Numbered from the stretch's first letter, positions 1 to 5,761 are shown. The stretch: 5,887 bases of DNA from Paracoccaceae bacterium (GCA_012036325.1 JAAUPC010000237.1:1-5887); one strand, 5' to 3'. The notes: generated from the sequence alone by a model not told the origin. A program made the numbers and translations.

Positions 1-113
1 GCTCCTCCCCCACCCCCAGCCGCCAGACTGACGCCGTCCAGCACCCTGACCGGCCCCCTCCGCCGTCAGATACCCCCTTCGTGACCTGATCCACCTGCAG
101 CACCGGCGCGCAT
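1..113 (-). pseudogene. 5' end of an ABC transporter ATP-binding protein, frame-disrupted and cut by the window edge
   Basis: Read on the minus strand, the segment spells the start of an ABC ATPase, but only by changing frame. From about 106 the frame gives PVLQVDQVTK; dropping one base in the C5 run at 73-77 continues GYLTAEG; dropping one base in the C5 run at 54-58 continues PVRVLDGVSLAAG. This matches the usual N-terminus of such ATPases (VLxVxxVTKxY...VxVLDGVSL), which lies just before the Walker A loop, outside the window. The only nearby ATG (111-113) is also out of frame with the first segment, and two more C5 runs (7-11, 13-17) blur the end. Beside tpa, a sulfonate/taurine importer ATPase of the TauB/SsuB type would fit, but a LolD/MacB-type ATPase cannot be excluded. 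The segment could be a decaying gene or poor sequence at a contig end. The ABC reading is likely, the subfamily is a guess. Confidence 0.45.
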
Positions 114-129
114 CCTTGTCCAACCGCCA

Positions 130-142
130 CAGGTATCTAGCG
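130..142. repeat. 13-bp direct repeat, left copy (CAGGTATCTAGCG)
   Basis: The 13-mer CAGGTATCTAGCG occurs exactly here and again at 1702-1714, in the same orientation, so that the two copies flank tpa. The bases outside the copies do not match. In a window of this size a chance 13-base match is not very rare, so significance is modest. Confidence 0.5.
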
Positions 143-185
143 CACAAGCGCCCACCTCAACCCGCTTTCCTGCCGCAGGGCGACA

Positions 186-220
186 CTCTGGCTATAGCAG
201 GTTGCGCGCTCTGGCCCTAA
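186..220 (+). promoter_or_regulatory. Putative TauR-type operator: CTCTGG direct repeat upstream of tpa
   Basis: CTCTGGCTATAG begins at 186 and CTCTGGCCCTAA at 209, matching at 9 of 12 positions. They lie on the same face of the helix (23 bp apart, about two turns) and end 54 bp before the tpa start. As I recall, the TauR site described upstream of tpa in Rhodobacter capsulatus consists of direct repeats close to CTGGACYTAA. The right-hand copy here, CTGGCCCTAA, matches 9 of 10 positions, while the left-hand copy, CTGGCTATAG, is a poor match (6 or fewer of 10). MocR proteins generally bind spaced direct repeats of this kind. No clear -35/-10 pair could be fixed, as expected for an activator-dependent promoter. 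Seen: the repeats and spacing. Inferred: binding by the regulator at 4290-5734. Confidence 0.4.
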
Positions 221-274
221 GGTCTTCGGGCCATATCCCCGATGATGCGGGGTAATCATTCGAAAGGACGCGCC

Positions 275-1654
275 ATGGAAGGCCTTGCAGGACTGAACGA
301 CATCGCATCCGTGGTCGAGGCCGACCGCGCCCATGTCTGGCACCACCTCTCGCAGCACAAACAGTACGAAACCGTCGACCCCCGCGTCATCGTCGAAGGC
401 AAGGGGATGCGGGTCTGGGACGCCAAGGGGAAGGAGCACCTTGATGCCGTCTCCGGTGGCGTTTGGACGGTGAACGTCGGCTACGGGCGCGAAAGCATCG
501 CCAACGCCGTCCGCGACCAGCTGATCAAGATGAACTACTTCGCCGGCGCCGCAGGCTCCATCCCCGGCTCCATCTTCGCCAAGCGCCTGATTGAAAAGAT
601 GCCCGGCCTCACGCGCGTCTACTACTCCAATTCGGGGTCTGAGGCGAACGAGAAGGTCTACAAGATGGTCCGCCAGATCTCGCACCGCCACCACGGCGGG
701 AAGAAGTGGAAGATCCTGTATCGTGAGCGCGACTACCACGGCACCACCATCGCCGCCCTCGCCTCGGGCGGGCAGAAACAGCGCAACGCCCAGTACGGGC
801 CCTTCCCGGATGGCTTCGTCGAGGTCCCGCATTGCCTAGAATACCGCAAGCAGTGGGACGTGGAAAACTACGGCGAACGCGCCGCCGATGCCATTGAGGA
901 GGTCATCCTCCGCGAAGGCCCCGACACCATCGGCTGCCTCGTCCTGGAACCCGTCACCGCAGGCGGCGGCGTCATCGTGCCGCCCACGGGGTACTGGGAG
1001 CGGGTGCAGGAAATCTGCCGCAAATACAACATCCTCCTCCACATTGATGAGGTCGTCTGCGGCGTCGGGCGCACCGGCACCTGGTTCGGCTACCAGCACT
1101 ACGGCGTCCAGCCCGACTTTGTGACCATGGCCAAGGGGGTCGCCTCCGGCTACGCGGCCATCTCCTGCACCGTGACGACCGAAGCCGTCTTCAACCTCTT
1201 CAAGGACGACGCCTCCGACCCGATGAGCTACTTCCGCGACATCTCCACCTTCGGCGGTTGCACCGCAGGCCCGGCAGCGGCGCTGGAAAACATGAACATC
1301 ATCGAACGCGAAGGGCTTCTGGCCAACACCGTGGCCATGGGCGACTACTGCCTCGACAGTCTCTCGGCCCTGATGGACAAGCACAAGGTCATCGGCCAGG
1401 TCCGCGGCAAGGGCCTGTTCCTGGGGGCCGAACTGGTCGCCGACTGGGACACGCGTGAACCCGCCGAGGAGAAAAAGGTCCAAGCCGTCGTCGCCGACTG
1501 CATGGCGCAAGGCGTGATCATCGGCGCTACGAACCGGAGCGTCCCGGGCTTCAACAACACGCTGTGCCTGTCCCCGGCGCTGATCGCAACGAAGGATGAT
1601 ATCGACGAGATCACCGGCGCGATTGGGGCGGCGTTGGGGCGGGTGTTTGGGTAG
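275..1654 (+). CDS. tpa: Taurine--pyruvate aminotransferase (class III PLP-dependent)
   Basis: A 459-residue cytoplasmic PLP enzyme that would transfer the amino group of taurine to pyruvate, giving sulfoacetaldehyde and L-alanine, the first step in using taurine as carbon, nitrogen or sulfur source. Class III aminotransferase landmarks are present: SNSGSEAN (residues 118-125), the cofactor Asp in LLHIDEVVCGVGRTG (Asp258) and the Schiff-base Lys in TMAKGVASGY (Lys287). Segments such as VSGGVWTVNVGYGRESIA and FRDISTFGGCTAGPAAALENM match Tpa of Rhodobacter/Roseobacter-type bacteria as I remember them; length is normal and there is no frame break. The ATG at 275 is chosen because AAAGGA (263-268) lies six bases upstream; the in-frame ATGs at 242 and 245 sit in the loop of a small hairpin (237-252) and lack such a site. 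It is divergent from the probable ABC ATPase and convergent with the Abi_C gene. The sulfoacetaldehyde acetyltransferase gene (xsc) is not in the window. A related omega-aminotransferase specificity remains possible. Confidence 0.85.
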   Translation: MEGLAGLNDIASVVEADRAHVWHHLSQHKQYETVDPRVIVEGKGMRVWDAKGKEHLDAVSGGVWTVNVGYGRESIANAVRDQLIKMNYFAGAAGSIPGSIFAKRLIEKMPGLTRVYYSNSGSEANEKVYKMVRQISHRHHGGKKWKILYRERDYHGTTIAALASGGQKQRNAQYGPFPDGFVEVPHCLEYRKQWDVENYGERAADAIEEVILREGPDTIGCLVLEPVTAGGGVIVPPTGYWERVQEICRKYNILLHIDEVVCGVGRTGTWFGYQHYGVQPDFVTMAKGVASGYAAISCTVTTEAVFNLFKDDASDPMSYFRDISTFGGCTAGPAAALENMNIIEREGLLANTVAMGDYCLDSLSALMDKHKVIGQVRGKGLFLGAELVADWDTREPAEEKKVQAVVADCMAQGVIIGATNRSVPGFNNTLCLSPALIATKDDIDEITGAIGAALGRVFG

Positions 1655-1664
1655 AGGTAAGTTG

Positions 1665-1690
1665 GGGAGCGGTCCAGTGGGTCGCTTCCC
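1665..1690. terminator. Weak hairpin between convergent genes
   Basis: GGGAGCG (1665-1671) pairs with CGCTTCCC (1683-1690) with one bulged base, leaving an 11-nt loop. It begins ten bases after the tpa stop and lies just beyond the end of the convergent Abi_C gene (1709). There is no following T tract on either strand, so any terminator role is uncertain. Confidence 0.3.
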
Positions 1691-1701
1691 GTCCCGCTAT
1701 G

Positions 1702-1714
1702 CAGGTATCTAGCG
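1702..1714. repeat. 13-bp direct repeat, right copy (CAGGTATCTAGCG)
   Basis: Exact second copy of the 13-mer at 130-142. This copy contains the last Arg codon and the TAG stop (1709-1711, read on the minus strand) of the Abi_C gene, so part of its sequence is coding. The left copy may therefore be a chance match or a trace of a rearrangement. Confidence 0.5.
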
Positions 1715-2493
1715 GGCAGACTCCTCCTCGCGCGCTTTCCAAGTTTCGATCAGGAAAAGAGCCATAGAACCCGCTAAGTTGACAGCAAGGGCTGCATGAC
1801 GCGGCTTCGGCGAGACACGCAATCGTCCACCTGCATGTGCATCGCTGCCCCCTTTATTGCGCAATGTTCCGATGCTTTGCACGACACTCTGGCAATTACC
1901 CAAGATCGTCTTGAAGATTTCTTCTTGATGCTGCGACGGAGCAAGCTTCAATATCTTGCGACCTCTGAGTAAAGCTTTGGGATGTTCCATTTTTCTTCCC
2001 AGATGCCACCACTATCTTCGATAATATGTTTGCAAACTTCCTCCAAAAGTGTGGAGGCGGCGGTGACAGCGCCTTCTGGATCGGAAAGCCGTCGTTCCAG
2101 AGCTTTGGTCCAATAGGCTTGAACAGCAGGGGCATCATATGTGCTCAGACCCTCGGAGATTGTCTGATCTGCGGCTCCGCCGCCGGACTCTAGGAACGCA
2201 AGGAGGGGCCTGAATGCCGCGCTCACATGGTTACGCCTCAAAGCCCAAGAACCAGATCCGCTCGCAACAGTCATGAGATCGGCTTTTACAGACACCGCAT
2301 CGTTTGACCTCCGCACAAATGGTGGGAGGAGTTGCTTAGCCGACGGTTCATTTAGAAGCTTTTGCCGTGCAATTTTGTATCCGACTTCTGAGCCTCCATC
2401 AGTAGTCAGCGCTATAATAATGTTACGCAAGTAGACGGCGCATTCCAGCGGATCGTCTGGAACATCTGGAATGCCAACAAGGGCTATCGACAT
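1709..2493 (-). pseudogene. Abortive-infection family protein with C-terminal Abi_C domain, split by one frameshift
   Basis: Two overlapping minus-strand frames (2493 to about 1956, then on to 1709) join into one protein of about 261 residues. The first frame carries the domain start, SDPEGAVTAASTLLEEVCKHII (about residues 137-158), then IPKLYSEVA; the second continues KILKLAPSQHQEEIFKTIL, CQSVVQSIGTLRNK, DAHAGG and AVNLAGSMALFLIETW. That order is the Abi_C domain (PF14355), found in phage-defence-associated and other accessory proteins. Adding one A to the AA at about 1956-1957 (minus strand GCAAG to GCAAAG) restores SEVAKILKLAPSQ without loss, so the break is a one-base deletion or a sequencing error. 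The first 135 residues are not recognised. The Arg/His of the LRNK...DAH motif (codons 1859-1861 and 1835-1837) recall a HEPN-like RNase motif, but seven residues separate them instead of four to six. Start ATG 2493 is chosen over 2511 because AAGGAG (2498-2503) lies four bases upstream. The gene is visibly more AT-rich than its neighbours, suggesting transfer. Confidence 0.75.
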
Positions 2494-2566
2494 GTTGCTC
2501 CTTAATACCATGAGACTGGCGGTGCAGGATAGCTAACAAGAAGAGGCATTCCAACCCTTCTACGCT

Positions 2567-2602
2567 TGCCCGGAATCAAGGCGCACTTCGCGCCGCCGGG
2601 CA
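2567..2602. repeat. Nested hairpin within the intergenic repeat
   Basis: Outer arms TGCCCGG (2567-2573) and CCGGGCA (2596-2602) enclose inner arms GGCGC (2580-2584) and GCGCC (2590-2594) around an ACTTC loop. Both stems are perfect. Confidence 0.6.
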
Positions 2603-2649
2603 GCGCCCGCGCTCACGGCCCTCGCAGGCTTGCTCGGGCGTTCGGCGGG

Positions 2650-2670
2650 AAACAGTCCACTGGACTGTTT
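2650..2670. repeat. 21-bp perfect palindrome
   Basis: AAACAGTCCA (2650-2659) and its exact reverse complement TGGACTGTTT (2661-2670) are separated by a single C. It could form a cruciform or an RNA hairpin, or bind a dimeric protein. With T-rich sequence at the end of the right arm it could stop transcription on either strand; its likeliest status is a conserved unit of the repeat element. Confidence 0.7.
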
Positions 2671-2696
2671 TCTCATCCGCCTCACCCCCCTCGGGC

Positions 2697-2758
2697 GGGC
2701 GCTTTGCGGCGTCAGTCTGCAGAACTGCCGGGGGGAGGGGTTGCACCATAAAGCGCCC
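2697..2758. repeat. 9-bp inverted repeat with a 44-nt spacer
   Basis: GGGCGCTTT (2697-2705) and AAAGCGCCC (2750-2758) are exact reverse complements. The spacer holds the smaller CAGT...ACTG arms around CTGCAG. It probably belongs to the same structured repeat as the hairpins to its left. Confidence 0.5.
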
Positions 2759-2760
2759 AG

Positions 2761-2956
2761 AACAGAGGTTGCTCGCCCACCCGGCGGACGGGCGCTGCCC
2801 TGTGTTTCCCCTCGATTCGACCCACATGGTTAACGCCCTCCCACCTCCCCGCGCGTAGAGACGGAAGGAAGACGCGATGAAGACGGGAAAAAGACGCCAA
2901 ATCCACCCCTAAACCGCCCGGTAAACCCAGCGTTCTCAAGGGCATGCGACTAAATA
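2761..2956. other. Intergenic stretch with no supported gene
   Basis: I see no conserved coding region. The only item with a good ribosome site is an 11-codon plus-strand frame at 2877-2912 (MKTGKRRQIHP), preceded by GGAAGGA at 2863-2869 with seven bases of spacing. It is too short to support as a gene. Small CGCCC/GGGCG arms occur around 2775-2795. Part of this stretch may be the end of the repeat element to its left. Confidence 0.3.
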
Positions 2957-2975
2957 AGGCGGCCGTTGCGGCCCC
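2955..2975 (-). terminator. Likely rho-independent terminator of the desaturase gene
   Basis: On the minus strand GGCCG-CAA-CGGCC (2961-2973) forms a tight hairpin, which two more G:C pairs extend after one mismatch, followed by TTATTT. It begins about 58 bases after the desaturase stop codon. On the plus strand the same hairpin is followed, eight bases on, by five T, so it may act in both directions. Confidence 0.45.
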
Positions 2976-3031
2976 CCCGAATTTTTCCGCTGTAACTGTT
3001 TCTTAACCGGGGTAGGCGGGGCCGAAACCCC

Positions 3032-4069
3032 TCACGCCACCCCATAGCGCTGGCGCGCTTCCTTGAAGCTCATCAGCTTGCCCTCCACCGTATCCCACAG
3101 GTGCAGATTTACCGATTTCAGGCTCTCCCACACCGTCAACCGCTGCGCCTCAGCCAAGGCGCGGTGGTCGCGGATCACCTCCGGCAACCGGTAGAACGGG
3201 ATGCGGGAGTAAAGGTGATGCACATGGTGGATCCCGATATTCCCCGAAAACCAGCGCAGGGGCTGCGGCAAGATGTAGTGGGACGACCCCTCCAGCGCTG
3301 CATCATGCAGCTGCCACTCCTCGCCCTTGGCCCAATGAGTTTCCTCAAACTGGTGCTGGACGTAGAAGAGCCAGACCCCCAGCGTCGCCGCGATCAGCGA
3401 GGTGGGCAGATAGATCAGAAGCACCGGCCAAAGCCCGCCGAACCAGACGATCAGGCCAATCGCGATGCCAATCATCGCGTTCGTGCCCATCGCGCTTGTC
3501 CAGTAGCGCCAGCCGGATTTCATCAACCCGAAAGGCAGACGATTTTGCAGAAAAAACAAATAGCTAGGCCCAAGGACGAACAGCACCACCGGGTTGCGAT
3601 AGAGGCGATACATCAGCCGCCCGAACCACCCTCGCGCCCGGTATTCCTCAATCGTCAGGGTCAGCACATCGCCAATCCCGCGCTGGTCAAGGTCACCGTG
3701 GTGGGCATGGTGAATGGAATGCGTCCGCCGCCAGACGGCATAGGGCGTCAGCGTCAGCACCCCCAAGGCGCGGCCCAGCCAGTCTTGCGCGGTGCGGTTG
3801 GCCAGAAACGCGCCATGGCCACAATCATGCTGGATGATGAAAATTCGCACCAGAAAACAACCGTTTAGCGCGGCAAGCCCCAGGGCCAGCCAAGGGCTGA
3901 CGGACAGCGCCATCCAGGCCAGCGCCCAGAGTGCGAGGAACGGGACAAGGGTCACGCCAAGCTCCCACAGGCTGCGGCGGGTCGAGGGTTCGCGGTAGCG
4001 CGCAAGCACGGACAACCAGTCGCGGGCCGACAGCGGCGCGGGGCGGGGGGAGGCGGGTCTTTCGGGCAT
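3032..4069 (-). CDS. Membrane fatty acid desaturase (omega-6/delta-12-like, di-iron)
   Basis: A 345-residue integral membrane enzyme of the fatty acid desaturase superfamily (PF00487), expected to introduce a double bond into acyl chains of membrane lipids using oxygen and a di-iron centre. All three histidine boxes are present: HDCGH (81-85), HSIHHAHH (117-124) and HHVHH (281-285), with an additional HQFEETHW segment before the third. Hydrophobic stretches lie at about residues 38-77 and in two further blocks between the second and third boxes, with the boxes facing the cytoplasm as in the family. The GDLDQRGIGDVLTLTIEEY segment after box two resembles bacterial delta-12/omega-6 desaturases, but position specificity cannot be read from sequence. 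The frame opens further back at a TTG (4129), giving an Arg/Gln-rich extension without family resemblance; ATG 4069 gives the usual length, though its Shine-Dalgarno is weak. It is divergent from the MocR regulator and shows no frame damage. Confidence 0.85.
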   Translation of the reverse strand: MPERPASPRPAPLSARDWLSVLARYREPSTRRSLWELGVTLVPFLALWALAWMALSVSPWLALGLAALNGCFLVRIFIIQHDCGHGAFLANRTAQDWLGRALGVLTLTPYAVWRRTHSIHHAHHGDLDQRGIGDVLTLTIEEYRARGWFGRLMYRLYRNPVVLFVLGPSYLFFLQNRLPFGLMKSGWRYWTSAMGTNAMIGIAIGLIVWFGGLWPVLLIYLPTSLIAATLGVWLFYVQHQFEETHWAKGEEWQLHDAALEGSSHYILPQPLRWFSGNIGIHHVHHLYSRIPFYRLPEVIRDHRALAEAQRLTVWESLKSVNLHLWDTVEGKLMSFKEARQRYGVA

Positions 4070-4230
4070 CAAGGCCTGTCTGCTTCGCCGGGATCCGGGC
4101 GGTTGCTGCAATTTGCGCCGTCGCAGCAAAGCCCCAAGGCAGGCGGACTATTCCGGCGTCCCTTGGGTAGCCGCTGCCGCTGCAGGATTCAACCGTCTTG
4201 ATGCCGCAGGGGGAGGGAAGGCTGGGGCGC

Positions 4231-4278
4231 TTGACTTCCCTGCAACGGTTGCGGCTTGATCCGGGGCTGTCACTGGAC
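4231..4278 (+). promoter_or_regulatory. Putative promoter/operator of the MocR-type regulator gene
   Basis: TTGACT (4231-4236) is a good -35 candidate; the best partner, CTTGAT (4255-4260, 18-bp spacing), is a poor -10. Between them lies a perfect 11-bp palindrome, GCAAC-G-GTTGC (4242-4252). CTGGAC at 4273-4278 equals the first six bases of the TauR half-site as I recall it and would permit autoregulation. The regulator's start follows directly. The same 220-bp region must also carry the divergent desaturase promoter, for which no clear motif was found. Confidence 0.3.
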
Positions 4279-4289
4279 CCCGGGTGCGC

Positions 4290-5734
4290 ATGGCCATTCC
4301 CGTTGAAGCCTTTTACCTGACGCCCGGTGCCGCCGGCAGCCTGCAGCAGCAGATTCGCAGTATGGTCACCCAAGGCATTCTGGCCGGGCGCTTGCGTCCC
4401 GGGCAGCGCATGCCATCGTCCCGCGGCCTTGCGGCGCATCTGGGGATAAGCCGGATCACCGTGACGCTGGCCTATTCCGACCTTGTGGCGGGGGACTACC
4501 TGACCGCGGCCGGGCGGTCGGGGTATTTCGTCTCTGAGACCGCCCCCCTTGCGCCCGAGTTTCCGGCGGCCGCCCCCCGCGCCGAAGCGGTTGAGTTTCG
4601 CGCCCTGACCGGTGGACGGTTCAGCCAGATGGCAAAGGTGGCCCGGCCCGAGGATTGGGACCGCTACCCCTATCCTTTCATCTACGGCCAGGCGGACCCC
4701 ACCCTTTTTGACCACCAGAACTGGCGACAATGCGCGCTGCGGGCCTTGGGCAAGCGGGATATTGCAGCCCTGACAAGCGATTACTACGAACGCGATGATC
4801 CGCTTTTGGTGCAGGAACTGCTGCGCACGATCCTGCCGCGCCGGGGGATCGCCGCGCGCGAGGATGAAGTGCTGCTGACCCTTGGCGCGCAGAACGCTCT
4901 CTGGATCGCGGCGACGCTGCTGCTTGGTCCGGGGCGACGGGCGGGGGTGGAAAACCCCGGCTATCCGGCCTGGCGGTCGGTTGTGGCGGCGGTCGGCGCG
5001 GCGGCGGTGCCTGTCAATGTGGACAGATGGGCCTGCCAGTTGCCGGGGTGGCGGCGGATGTGGTTTTCGTCACCCCGTCACACCAGTGCCCGACCAACGC
5101 GACCATGCCGGTCGAGCGGCGTGTGGCCCTTCTGGACGCGGCCGAAGCGCAGGGCTTTGTAATCGTCGAAGACGATTATGAATTCGAGATGAGCTTCCTC
5201 AAACCCGTCGCCCCGGCGCTGAAATCACTCGATAAGGGCGGGCGGGTGATGTATGCGGGCTCGTTCTCGAAGTCAGTTTTTCCGGGGCTGCGCTTGGGCT
5301 ATCTGGTTGGCCCGCCCGGATTTATTGCCGAGGCGCGGGCGTTGCGGGGCCTGATGTTGAAGCACCCGCCCGGCCATATCCAGCGCACCATGGCCTATTT
5401 CCTGGGCCTTGGGCATTACGACGCGCTGGTGAACCGGATGAAAGGGGCCTATCGCCGCCGCCGTCAGGTGATGGCCGAAGCGATTGCGGCGGAGGGGCTG
5501 GAGGTTGCGGGGCAGGGCGGCTTTGGCGGCTCCAGCTTCTGGATGCGCGCGCCCACGGGGGTGGACACCGAAGAACTGGCGCTGCGCCTGCGGGGGAATG
5601 GCGTGCTGATCGAGCCAGGCCGTGCCTTCTTTGCGGAGGAGGGTCCGCGAAACTTCTACCGGTTGGCCTATTCGTCGATCCCGTTGCCGAAGATTGCCGA
5701 GGGCATCGCGCGGATCGGCCAGGCCCTGCGGTGA
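4290..5734 (+). pseudogene. tauR: MocR/TauR-type transcriptional regulator (GntR winged helix + aminotransferase-like domain), frameshifted
   Basis: Read across one frameshift this gives about 481 residues, the normal MocR length. The first frame (to its stop at 5160-5162) has the GntR-type winged helix at residues 15-81, with GRLRPGQRMPSSRGLA, LGISRITVTLAYSDLVA and GRSGYFV, then the linker and the first part of a type I aminotransferase fold (YGQADPTLFD, GAQNALWIA, NPGYPAW). The second frame, effectively from 5030, continues GLPVAGVAADVVFVTPSHQ, CPTNATM, VEDDYEFEMSF and SFSKSVFPGLRLGYLVG, whose Lys (codon 5270-5272) should bind PLP. One extra G at 5028-5031 would give VDRWGLPV and join the frames, so this is a one-base loss or a sequencing error. 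Such proteins are PLP-dependent regulators; the CPTNATM and FEMSFLKP strings resemble TauR, the activator of taurine genes, which suits the nearby tpa, but PdxR- or other MocR-type roles are possible. ATG 4290 is preferred to GTG 4284; neither has a clear Shine-Dalgarno. If the break is real, DNA binding could remain but effector sensing would be lost. Confidence 0.7.
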
Positions 5735-5761
5735 ATAGTCCAGACCCTGCTGGCCTTGCCG

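Larger units (their letters stand above)
2502..2760. repeat. Rhodobacterales-type intergenic repeat with nested palindromes
   Basis: This GC-rich stretch upstream of the Abi_C gene contains at least three inverted-repeat units, listed separately. Its minus-strand translation includes KCALIPGKRRRVG followed by MPLLVSYPAPPV, a string I remember from many spuriously annotated small proteins in Rhodobacterales genomes; another frame gives SVSRRTPEQACEG-like strings of the same kind. That pattern points to a dispersed non-coding repeat, not a gene. The several short ORFs here on both strands have no codon bias, no domain and overlap each other in opposite directions. Boundaries are estimates: the left end runs up to the Shine-Dalgarno of the Abi_C gene, the right end is set by the 2750-2758 arm. 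Multi-copy status is recollection, not observed within this window. Confidence 0.5.

Noticed and set aside
242..274. Upstream ATG starts for tpa
   Set aside because: They sit inside a small hairpin loop without a ribosome site, whereas ATG 275 has AAAGGA at six bases.
836..1510. Long minus-strand open frame opposite tpa (224 codons) and another at 137-832
   Set aside because: They are antisense shadows of the strongly coding, well-recognised tpa frame in GC-rich DNA, with His/Asp/Gly/Val-rich composition and no family resemblance.
2808..2826. GATTCGA-containing stretch resembling a tRNA T-arm
   Set aside because: No acceptor stem, anticodon arm or D-arm could be paired around it on either strand.
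2566..2945. Several overlapping ORFs of 61 to 83 codons on both strands
   Set aside because: They fall inside a palindromic repeat, overlap each other in opposing directions, and have the composition expected from GC-rich non-coding DNA.
3101..3868. 255-codon plus-strand frame opposite the desaturase
   Set aside because: The desaturase frame on the minus strand has all three histidine boxes; the opposite frame is low-complexity Gln/Pro/Arg-rich and unrecognisable.
4070..4129. TTG-initiated N-terminal extension of the desaturase
   Set aside because: The extra 20 residues are basic and Gln/Pro-rich, lie in the divergent promoter region, and the ATG at 4069 gives the usual family length.
3825..4730. 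301-codon minus-strand frame overlapping the desaturase start and the regulator
   Set aside because: It overlaps two recognised genes in antisense or another frame and has no domain.
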